From the NCBI GenBank assembly GCA_964649195.1, contig CAZYPK010000001.1, forward strand, positions 1-64,000: a stretch of 64,000 bases of DNA. Direction: 5' to 3'. This document shows positions 42,813 through 50,410 of this stretch, in pieces. The stretch's first letter is position 1. Each line of letters opens with the position of its first letter. This stretch comes from JTS-RE9 sp964649195. GTDB taxonomy: Bacteria; Planctomycetota; Phycisphaerae; Phycisphaerales; Phycisphaeraceae. A program made the translations under genes and the position numbers. The notes beneath the pieces are model-generated. The model was not told the origin of the DNA. It saw only the letters and a program-made list of their open reading frames with translations, and ran no database searches.

Positions 42813-43901
42813 TCAGACATTGAACAGGAAGTGCACGACATCCGAGTCGTGCATGACATAGCTCTTGCCTTCGACGCGCATCCTGCCTGCGGCCTTGATC
42901 GCGGCTTCGGTCCTGTATTTTTCCAGGTCATCGACGCTGTAAACTTCCGCGCGGATGAAGCCGCGCTCGAAGTCGCTGTGGATGACGCCTGCCGCCTGCG
43001 GAGCGGTGGCGCCGATGGGAATCGTCCAGGCGCGGATCTCCTTGGGACCTGCGGTGAAGTAGCTTTGCAGGCCCAGCAGTCTGTAGGCGGCGCGGGAAAG
43101 CGCCGCGAGAGCGGGTTCGGTCAGGCCGACGCTTTCGAGCAGTTCGAGCCGATCCTTCTCATCCAGCTCGGCCAGTTCCGATTCGAGTCGTGCGCAGACG
43201 GGCACGACATGCCCGCCTTCCGCTTTCGCTTTCTCGCGCACGTTCCGCACCAGCGGGCCTTCGCCCTTGAGATCGTTGTCATCGACGTTGGCGACATAGA
43301 GCACCGGCTTGGCGGAGAGGAAGCCGAAGCTGCGCAGCAGTTTCATCTCCTCCGGGGGAAGCCGCATGGCGCGGATCGGCTTGCCCGCGTCGAGCACCGG
43401 TTTGCACTGCTGGAGCAGTTCGGCGCGGAGCTTGGCATCCTTGTCGCCGCTCTTGGCCGAGCGCAGCGCCTTGTCGAGCGAGCCTTCGACGGTCTGCATG
43501 TCGGCCAGCATCAGTTCCATCTCGATGACTTCAATGTCGCGCAGCGGATCGACCGAGCCATCGACATGCATGATGTTGGGGTCATCGAAGCAGCGGACGA
43601 CCTGAAGAATGGCATCGACCCCGCGGATGTGGGAGAGAAACTTGTTGCCCAGTCCTTCGCCCTTGCTGGCGCCTTTGACGAGGCCCGCGATATCGACCAG
43701 CCGCCAGGCGGCGGGGATGATCTTCTGCGACTCGATGTGCTTGCGGATGATCTCAAGCCTGGCATCAGGCACGGAGACGACGCCGACGTTGGGCTCGATG
43801 GTGGCGAAGGGATAGTTCGCGGCCAGGGCGCCGGCGGCGGTGAGGGCGTTGAAGAGCGTCGATTTGCCGACGTTGGGGAGTCCGACGATGCCTGCTTCCA
43901 T
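42813..43901 (-). CDS. ychF: Redox-regulated ATPase/GTPase YchF (OLA1 family)
   Basis: A 362-residue P-loop protein of usual length. G1 is GLPNVGKSTLFNAL at the very N-terminus, switch II LVDIAGLVKGASKGEGLGNK, and a C-terminal TGS domain with IGATAPQAAGVIHSDFERGF and KSYVMHDSDVVHFLFNV. YchF/OLA1 binds ATP in preference to GTP and associates with ribosomes; it affects stress responses. The ATG used sits right before the first strand, as in the family. About 530 bases of palindromic repeat lie upstream, so the promoter must be close to or within that repeat. Confidence 0.95.
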   Translation of the reverse strand: MEAGIVGLPNVGKSTLFNALTAAGALAANYPFATIEPNVGVVSVPDARLEIIRKHIESQKIIPAAWRLVDIAGLVKGASKGEGLGNKFLSHIRGVDAILQVVRCFDDPNIMHVDGSVDPLRDIEVIEMELMLADMQTVEGSLDKALRSAKSGDKDAKLRAELLQQCKPVLDAGKPIRAMRLPPEEMKLLRSFGFLSAKPVLYVANVDDNDLKGEGPLVRNVREKAKAEGGHVVPVCARLESELAELDEKDRLELLESVGLTEPALAALSRAAYRLLGLQSYFTAGPKEIRAWTIPIGATAPQAAGVIHSDFERGFIRAEVYSVDDLEKYRTEAAIKAAGRMRVEGKSYVMHDSDVVHFLFNV

Positions 43902-43973
43902 GATGAATGCAATCCGTGGGGCTGTGGTGGGAGGGAGATTGTGGCAGAACCCGGCGCAGGTGCAAGCGGGGAG

Positions 43974-44422
43974 GAAAAGTTCCGAGTTTCGAGTTCCGAG
44001 TTCCGAGTTGAAAGGCATGAAGGCACGAAGGCACGAAGGGGGGAGGCAAGTTCCGAGTTTCGAGTTTCGAGTTCCGAGTTGAAAGGCAAGGGGGAAGAAA
44101 GGCACGAAGGAGGAAGGGAAAGGCTGAATGCTGAATGCTGAAGGCTGAAGGGGGGAGATTGAAAAATGGCCATTGCAAAATGCAAAATGCAAAATGCAAA
44201 TTGAAGAGAGGGAGACGTATATCCCTATGTGATTGGTTTGCCCACTCCGCCATTTTGCAATTTTCAATTTGCAATGGCCATTGGCCATTCTCCCCCTTCA
44301 GCCTTCAGCCTTCAGCCTTCAGCATTCAGCATTCAGCCTTTCCCCCTTCGTGCCTCCGTGCCTCAATGCCTTCCTCCTTGCCTTTCAACTCGGAACTCGG
44401 AACTCGGAACTCGGAACTTTTC
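43974..44422. repeat. 450-bp nested palindrome made of four repeat families
   Basis: Reading inward from both ends come R6 (TTCCGAGTTTCGAGTTCCGA), GGCACGAAGG, R5 (GGCTGAATGCTGAATGCTGA) and ATGGCCATTGCAAAATGCAA. The right arm carries the inverted versions in mirror order, ending CTCGGAACTCGGAACTTTT. The centre is near 44210-44250. No gene is seen in 43902-44428. Confidence 0.85.
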
Positions 44423-44428
44423 ATTCCC

Positions 44429-45586
44429 TTACCGCTGGTGTCTTGCCCGAAACTGTCCCGGGGTCATGCCCGCCTGTTTGCGGAAGACTTCGCCCAGGTA
44501 TTGGGCGTGGTTGAAGCCGGTGCGCAGGGCGATGACTTTCAGGGGCAGGTTGGTTTCGATGAGCATCTCGCGCACCCGGCGCATGCGGACGCGCAGGATT
44601 TCCTCCTTGGGGCTGTGTCCCAGGGCGGCGGTCATGCGCCGTTCGAGGGTGCTTCTTGAGACGAGCAGGGAATCGAGCACGCCTTCGACGTTGAGATTGT
44701 CGCAGGCGTTTTCGCGGATCATCCGCACCGCCTGGGCGACGAGCGGATCGCCGATGGCGACGACATCGGAGGATTGCCGGGTGACGATGCCGATCGGCTC
44801 GATGAGGGCCTGCCTCCTGCCGATCGTCTCGCCCGCCATGAGCCTGTCGAGCATTTCCGCCGCGGCAAATCCCGTCTTCTCCGCGTCGAACCGCACCGAG
44901 GAGAGCGGCGGCGTGGACATCTCGCAGAGCGATTCATCATTCTCGACACCCACCACCGCGGCCTGCTCGGGCACCGCCACCTCCGCCCGCTTGCACGCAT
45001 CGAGCAGCCAGAACCCCAGTTGATCGGTACACGCCATCAGGCCCACCGGCTTGGGCAGCCCGCGGATCCATTTCGCCAGCCGCGTCTGCTGCTGCTCCCA
45101 TTGGAGCGGTTTCTCGCGGCTGCCCTCGGCCTTGAAAACATGACAGTGGAAGTTGCGCTGCCCCAGGGCGCGGATGAAGTTGTTGCATCGTTCCTCGAAG
45201 AAGGTTTCGGTGTCCAGGGCGTACAGGCCGAAGTGCTCGAAGCCGCGTTCGATCAGATGCGAGGCGACGGTCATGCCCACGGCATGGTTGTCCACGCCGA
45301 CAAAAGGCAGGGCGTGGCGCAGCTTGGTGGCGCGGAGTTCGATGGCCGGCGCCCCGGTGCGGGCGATGGCGTTGGCCATGGCCTGCGTGCCGGTGCGGGT
45401 GAGGATGCCGTCGCCGCGCCAGTTGGCGAGCCAGGGCGGCACGCGCGAGTCCAGGGCCCGCTGTTCCAGGAAGATCGACCACGGCCCATGCGTCGCCATG
45501 TACCGGCGGATGCCGCGCAGCAGATCCCGCGTGTAGGACCGGCTGGTCTCGATCAGCAGGGCGACGTGAGGCAGTTTTTTCGTCAT
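44429..45586 (-). CDS. AraC-family regulator with periplasmic-binding-like sensor (XylR type)
   Basis: A 385-residue regulator. The N-terminal two thirds (PHVALLIETSRSYTRDLLRG, PFVGVDNHAVGMTVASHLIE, VVGVENDESLCEMSTPPLSS) form a LacI/periplasmic-binding-like sugar sensor. The C-terminal ~100 residues hold two helix-turn-helix motifs of AraC type, with VSRSTLERRM and LPLKVIALRTGFNHAQYLGE then VFRKQAGMTPGQFR. The architecture is that of XylR, which turns on genes in response to a sugar. It is divergent from a PEP-CTERM gene and near a sugar-phosphate-isomerase-like gene, likely targets. The effector is unknown. Confidence 0.9.
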   Translation of the reverse strand: MTKKLPHVALLIETSRSYTRDLLRGIRRYMATHGPWSIFLEQRALDSRVPPWLANWRGDGILTRTGTQAMANAIARTGAPAIELRATKLRHALPFVGVDNHAVGMTVASHLIERGFEHFGLYALDTETFFEERCNNFIRALGQRNFHCHVFKAEGSREKPLQWEQQQTRLAKWIRGLPKPVGLMACTDQLGFWLLDACKRAEVAVPEQAAVVGVENDESLCEMSTPPLSSVRFDAEKTGFAAAEMLDRLMAGETIGRRQALIEPIGIVTRQSSDVVAIGDPLVAQAVRMIRENACDNLNVEGVLDSLLVSRSTLERRMTAALGHSPKEEILRVRMRRVREMLIETNLPLKVIALRTGFNHAQYLGEVFRKQAGMTPGQFRARHQR

Positions 45587-45958
45587 GGCGGATACAGGGG
45601 ACAGGGGACAGGGGACAGAGGACAGGGGACACAGCCGCTTGCGGCTTCGCTCCGACTTCTGACCTCCGACCTCTTCAACGGGCTGCTTGGGTTTACACCT
45701 TTATACTAAAGCAAGGTTAGTGAAACGGGCTTAATGACGCAAAACCTGCATGATAATACGAAAAATCTGCAAATGTCAGGCTTGTTTCCATCTTTTTTGT
45801 GAGGTAAAGTCCGTATGTCGTGTTTGGTGCTTCCCCTTGAAGATGAGGCTTGGGCCTGCGTATTGATCTTCAAAGGGAAGCGGTCGTTTCCCGTCCATTC
45901 CCATTTGCCGCATTCGTGGCATGTCAAGGATTCATCCACTGATCGAAGGAGACATTTC
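45587..45958. promoter_or_regulatory. Divergent regulatory spacer between the XylR-like and PEP-CTERM genes
   Basis: Holds GGGGACAGGGGACAG-type repeats (R9), an R1 copy at 45633-45651, and an AT-richer stretch 45690-45800 where operators for the regulator could lie. I see no gene. No single operator stands out. Confidence 0.4.
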
Positions 45959-47427
45959 ATGCAACTGTCCAAGTCCATCATGTTCGTCGTCTTGTCGGTT
46001 CTGGCTTCCAGCCAGGCGATGGCGGTGTCGGTGACCGAGTTTTTCAGTTATGACGGTTCGTACACTCCCACGGACGCCGCGCCGCCGGCGGGGCAGACGA
46101 CGTGGCAGCAGTTCACGAGCATGGCCGGGACCATCACGCCCAACTCCCCCGCGCCGGGTCTGGCGACGTTCGATGACCCCGACAGCGGCCGCATTTCCAT
46201 TTTCCAGCAGTATGCCGATCCCGCCTTCATCGCCGCTCCCGCCAACTTCGAGTATGAATACTCCTCCCGGCATCAGATCAATTCCACCGCCGGGGCCGGC
46301 ACCCCGATCTTCATCGGCGCCCGCGATGAAGGCGGCAACGGCAAGGTCGTGATGCTCGGTTTCAACTCCAACACCGGTACGCTGGGCTTTTACAACACCA
46401 ACAATATACTGACACAGACCATCAACGCCGGCGACTTCCGCGACGGCCGGTTCCATGACTACCGCGTCGTCAAGTTCATCGATCCCAACGACAGCCTCAT
46501 GAAGGTCTCCATTCTGATCGACGGCGTACCCGAAGGATCGCCCGTTCTCTACTCGAACGACACGGTCTTTCCTCTCGACGCCAACAACGCCAACGGCTTC
46601 GGTTACTACAGTCCCTCCACGAACCATACATCGAACGTGGTGCTGGATCAGTTGAGTTTTGGCGCAGTGGGGGGGGGGGGGGGGTACTCCCGACCTTCGT
46701 CGCCAGCTACAACGGCACCTACGCCCCTAACAGTGCGACGCCTCCGCTGACGCAGACCACCTGGACGGTGTTCAACAATGTTGGTGCGGCCAACCTGACG
46801 CCCAACTCGATCGTGGGCTCGGCGCGGATCAACGACAACAGCGCCGCCAATCGGATCGCCATCCACGACCTGCTGACCGACACGCCCATCGCCGATGAAG
46901 GCTGGCGCTACCAGGCCCGCCTGCGCATCGACTCGGCGGCGCAGGCAACCAACGCCCAGGGGCTGCTCCCCTACGTGGCGCTGGGTGTCCGCGATGAAGG
47001 AACCGCAGTCGGCAAATCGGCGCTGCTCGGCTTCTTCAACACGCAACTCTATCTGGTGGACAACACCACCAACCTCAACGCCAACAGCATCCTGCTGGCC
47101 GATGTCGATCTGCGCGGCGGAACGCTGTTCCACGACTTCGTGGTCGAGAAGTTCCTCATCGGCGATGAGTTCTTCATCCAGGTCACGCTCGACGGCGAAG
47201 AACTGCTCGCCTCCCCGCTGGCCTACAGCGCCCTGCCCAACTCGGTGGGTGTGGTCAACGGCTTCGGCTACTTCACATCCTCGCCCGGCACCAGCAACGT
47301 CCTGCTCGACACCATTGCGCTCCAGATCGTCACGGCAGCGCCGACGATCCCCGAACCGGCCTCGGCCCTGCTGCTGCTGGCGGGTGTGCCGATGATGATG
47401 CGCCGCCGTCGGACGGCGGAGGTGTGA
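45959..47427 (+). CDS. PEP-CTERM protein with two related domains, frame broken at a G16 run
   Basis: AAGGAG eight bases before the ATG and a signal peptide (MQLSKSIMFVVLSVLASSQA) open the gene. The first frame runs to 46750 and holds a laminin-G-like domain (SYDGSYTPTDAAPPAGQTTW... NVVLDQLSFG). After G16 at 46669-46684 the reading continues in another frame as a second similar domain (SYNGTYAPNSATPPLTQTTW... NVLLDTIALQIV) and ends in a PEP-CTERM tail, IPEPASALLLLAGVPMMM then RRRRTAEV. One extra G, or two fewer, would join the frames. So this is a sequencing error, a phase-variable tract, or an assembly join of two paralogues. As given, the product would end without its anchor. Confidence 0.78.
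46669..46684. repeat. G16 homopolymer inside a PEP-CTERM gene
   Basis: Sixteen G. It is the exact point where the frame changes and where the first domain ends. See findings. Confidence 0.85.
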
Positions 47428-47448
47428 AGATGAGTTTCACCCCCGGAA

Positions 47449-47719
47449 GGTAAGCCCCCCGGAAGGGTTAAGCCCCACCCGGAAGGGTGTGGGCCAAGGT
47501 GCTCGGCTCATGTACCGAATGTGGCGCCAAGCCCGATGGCGAGGCTTGGCGAGCCGTCGGGGTATCGATGCCGAGCACAGAATACCCCGACGGCTCGGCG
47601 GCCCTCGCCATCGGGCTTGGCGCCACGGCGGGTGAACCCACAGTGAGTGGATGGGGCTGAAGGCTGAATGCTGAAGGTCACTGGGCCGGGGCTTCGCAGA
47701 CTCAGCCCCAGCCACCCCC
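47449..47719. repeat. R3 copies, a 45-bp-arm inverted repeat and a reduced R7 copy
   Basis: R3-type AAGCCCCACCCGGAAGGG lies at 47449-47499. Then comes a hairpin with arms 47521-47565 and 47582-47626 (GTGGCGCCAAGCCCGATGGC, four mismatches in 45) and a 16-base loop. Last is an R7-like unit with CTGAA units ending in CAGCCCCAGCCACCC (47642-47719). No gene lies in 47428-47797. Confidence 0.85.
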
Positions 47720-47797
47720 CGGCCCGCCGATACCCGACACCCGAAACCCGAAACCCTTGACGCAACCGGCTGGAGAAGGAGTCGCGGAGTTCCAGCT

Positions 47798-48490
47798 ATG
47801 AAACGACAGAACGGATTCACGCTCATCGAACTGCTGGTGGTGATTTCCATCATCACCCTGCTGATCTCCATCACCCTGCCCGCCCTGAGCAAGGCCCGCG
47901 CCCACACCAAGCGGGTCGTCTGCGGCACGCAGCTCGCCCAGATCGGACAGGGCTTCGTCATGTACGGCGATGACAACAAGAGCTTCTTCCCCTGGAAGGC
48001 ATCGTCCACCAGCGCGATGGTCCACGGCGGCAGGGCGGGAACCTATTCCGGGTATCGGGCTGTCGATGGCTATGCCCCCAAGGAGCGCCCGATCAACCTC
48101 TATCTGGGCTACGACAGGACTGTGGCGGACAATGCCGACATTCCCCCGTACCTCTGCCCGGCGGACACCGGCGCGCAGGTCTGGCACCCCGCTTCGGTGA
48201 CGACCTACAAGGATGTGGGCAGTTCCTACGCCTACAACGGCTGGGCCAGCGTGACCAGCACCGTCACCCTGCGAGGCCGCAAGCTGACCGATGTGAGATC
48301 CCCTTCGCGGACCATCATGGTCGGCGACCACCCGATCCACAACTACACCGGCGGCGGCAACCGCAAACAATACTGGCACGACCCGTCCCGCATCATGGCC
48401 AACATCTGCTTCGTGGATAATCACGTGGACTACCACGAGATTCCGCCGGGGGATGATACGGATTACTATACTTGGTATCCGTGGAAATAG
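47798..48490 (+). CDS. Prepilin-type N-terminal methylation protein, DUF1559-like
   Basis: A 230-residue protein with a type IV pilin-like start, KRQNGFTLIELLVVISIITL. Cleavage after Gly6, then Phe, fits the class III signal. The rest (RAHTKRVVCGTQLAQIGQGF, DNKSFFPWKASS, YLCPADTGAQ, RSPSRTIMVGDHPI) is like the planctomycete/verrucomicrobial prepilin-like proteins that occur in large numbers (DUF1559 type); their function is unknown, perhaps surface filaments or polymer binding. It lies between a PEP-CTERM gene and a Tat-exported isomerase-like gene, a common neighbourhood for such proteins near sugar-use regulators. Confidence 0.85.
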   Translation: MKRQNGFTLIELLVVISIITLLISITLPALSKARAHTKRVVCGTQLAQIGQGFVMYGDDNKSFFPWKASSTSAMVHGGRAGTYSGYRAVDGYAPKERPINLYLGYDRTVADNADIPPYLCPADTGAQVWHPASVTTYKDVGSSYAYNGWASVTSTVTLRGRKLTDVRSPSRTIMVGDHPIHNYTGGGNRKQYWHDPSRIMANICFVDNHVDYHEIPPGDDTDYYTWYPWK

Positions 48491-48504
48491 AGAATAACGA
48501 CACG

Positions 48505-49386
48505 ATGAATGAACCCATCACAACCTTCTCCCGCCGCCGCTTCTGCGCCGCCGCCGTTGCGGCGATGGTGGCGCCGCAGGTCTTGCGCGGCGCGGCGCCT
48601 TCGCCGTTCAAGCTTGACTACATCGTGGCTTCATCGATGTACGGCAAGCTGCCTCTGGCCGATGTCATCGCCCAGGTTCCAAAGACCGGCGGCGCCGCGC
48701 TCGACATCTGGCGTGCCCCCCATGCGGATCAGCGCGAGCAGGCGACGGCGATGGGGGATGAACCGTTTGCGAAGCTGCTGGCGAAACATGATGTGAAGCT
48801 GGCCGCCGCCACCATCTGGGGCAAGCCGTTCGGCGAGGAACTTCGCTACGTGAAAAAAATGGGCGGCAACCTGCTCATCACCGGCTTCGTGCCCAAGAGC
48901 GATGCCAGGGCGTTCATCGAGAAGCTCAAGCCTCAATTGGCCGTCGCGGAGGAACTGGGCGTCACCGTCGCCATCGAGAATCATGGCTGCGACATCGATG
49001 CGATCCGCGCCTTCGCCGATGAAGCCAAATCACCACAACTCAAGATCGCGCTGGCGCCGTACCATCTGCCGCAGGATGCGGCGGCGCTGGGCAAGCTGAT
49101 CGAAGCGATCGGGCCGAAGCTCGGTTTGTTTTACGCATGGCAGCATGGCATGGGGGCGACGAAAAAACTGCCCAAGGCCGATGAGCTGAAGCAGATGCCC
49201 GGTCGCGGTGATCTCGACTTCACGCCGATGCTGGCGGCTTTGAAGAAGGTGAACTACACCGGCCCGACGGAAATCTTCATGCACCCTGTGCCGCGCGGCA
49301 TCCCGATCCTTGAAACCGCCGAGGAAGTGACAGCGGAGATCAACCGTGCCGCCGGTTATCTTGCGGAATGTTTGAAAAGCATATGA
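48505..49386 (+). CDS. Tat-exported sugar phosphate isomerase/epimerase-like (TIM-barrel) protein
   Basis: The 293-residue protein has a twin-arginine signal (SRRRFCAAAVAAMVAPQVLR). The rest is an AP-endonuclease-2-like TIM barrel: HDVKLAAATIWGKPFGEELR, GGNLLITGFVPKSDARAFIE, LGVTVAIENHGCDIDAIRAF (with the usual Glu and His), YAWQHGMG, and PTEIFMHPVPRGIP. Family members isomerise sugars or related small molecules with metal help. Export to the periplasm and a nearby XylR-like regulator suggest extracytoplasmic sugar work. The substrate cannot be given. The ATG chosen places the Arg pair at residues 10-12. Confidence 0.85.
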   Translation: MNEPITTFSRRRFCAAAVAAMVAPQVLRGAAPSPFKLDYIVASSMYGKLPLADVIAQVPKTGGAALDIWRAPHADQREQATAMGDEPFAKLLAKHDVKLAAATIWGKPFGEELRYVKKMGGNLLITGFVPKSDARAFIEKLKPQLAVAEELGVTVAIENHGCDIDAIRAFADEAKSPQLKIALAPYHLPQDAAALGKLIEAIGPKLGLFYAWQHGMGATKKLPKADELKQMPGRGDLDFTPMLAALKKVNYTGPTEIFMHPVPRGIPILETAEEVTAEINRAAGYLAECLKSI

Positions 49387-49400
49387 GCCTGAGTTCGGAA

Positions 49401-49629
49401 TAAGCCCCGCCCGGAAGGGCGCGGGCCCAAAGTCGCCCAATGAACATTTTGTTGATGGTTTTAAGGAAGTGAACCTGATTGGAAAATCGAGTTTCTGTTC
49501 GTGAACGATTGGGTGGCTGGGGCTGAAGGCTCTGCGCAAGCCCCGGCCCAGACACGCGAAGCAAGGTGGCGCAACTGAAAGTCGATGGTCGCTTGGGCCG
49601 GGGCTTCGCGGACTCAGCCCCAGCCACCC
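49401..49629. repeat. R3 copy and an intact R7 MITE-like element
   Basis: R3 (TAAGCCCCGCCCGGAAGGGC) lies at 49401-49428. The R7 unit 49511-49629 has terminal inverted repeats of about 35 bases (GGGTGGCTGGGGCTGA... against ...TCAGCCCCAGCCACCC) and the internal part CGAAGCAAGGTGGCGCAACT. 49387-49730 has no gene. Confidence 0.85.
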
Positions 49630-49730
49630 GAAACACTCTGGCTCCTCTGGCTCCTCTGGCTCCCCCCGGCTCCTTCAGCTCCCCCGGCTCCCCCGGCTCC
49701 ACAAGACTACATTCGGAACGAACAATCATC

Positions 49731-50333
49731 ATGAACAAGGTCCTCATCATCATCGGCGACGCCAGCGAAACCGTTGACACGCTCTATCCCTTCTACCGCC
49801 TTCAGGAAGACGGCTTTGAACCCGTCGTCGCGGCCCCGGAATTTCGCCGTTATCAGATGGTGCTTCACGAGGTGAAGCCCGGCTGGACCATCACCAAGGA
49901 ATGGGAAGGCTACACCATCATGCCCGACATTACTTTCGCTGACATCGATCCCGCCGAGTACGCGGGCATTTTCTTCAGCGGCGGCAGGGCGCCGGAATAC
50001 ATCCGCTATGACGAGGATCTGGTGCGCATCACGCGTTATTTCTTCGATCACAACAAGCCGGTCGCTTCGGTCTGTCACGGCGTGGAGATTCCCGCCTATG
50101 CCGGCTGCCTGAAAGGGCGGCGGATGGCGACGGTGCCCAAGTGCCGGTTCGATCTGGAAATCTGCGGCGGCATCTTCGTGAATCAACCCTGCGTGGTCGA
50201 TGGCAACCTCGTCAGCGGCCGTACTTTTCACGACAACGGCCACTACTTCGGCGCCTTCATGAAACTGCTCAACGCCGCGAGGCGGTTGAGCGAAACCAAC
50301 AGGACCGCCGATTCGCGGGTGGAACTGGTATGA
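49731..50333 (+). CDS. DJ-1/PfpI family protein
   Basis: A 200-residue, single-domain protein with the flavodoxin-like fold. It shows IGDASETVDTLYPFYRLQED with the Glu at the first loop, the PEFRR and PAEYAGIFFSGGRAPEYIR segments, and the nucleophile elbow VASVCHGVEI (Cys with the following His). The family includes glyoxalases/deglycases, chaperones and proteases; the exact activity is unknown. It lies 77 bases before the cytochrome gene on the same strand, perhaps in one transcript. Confidence 0.9.
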   Translation: MNKVLIIIGDASETVDTLYPFYRLQEDGFEPVVAAPEFRRYQMVLHEVKPGWTITKEWEGYTIMPDITFADIDPAEYAGIFFSGGRAPEYIRYDEDLVRITRYFFDHNKPVASVCHGVEIPAYAGCLKGRRMATVPKCRFDLEICGGIFVNQPCVVDGNLVSGRTFHDNGHYFGAFMKLLNAARRLSETNRTADSRVELV

Positions 50334-50410
50334 GACCGCGAACGTGTGGCGTGCAACTTCTGTGCGTTCCAAAGCCCCTTCCTTCCAGGGAGAAGCTGGG
50401 CGAGGATCGA

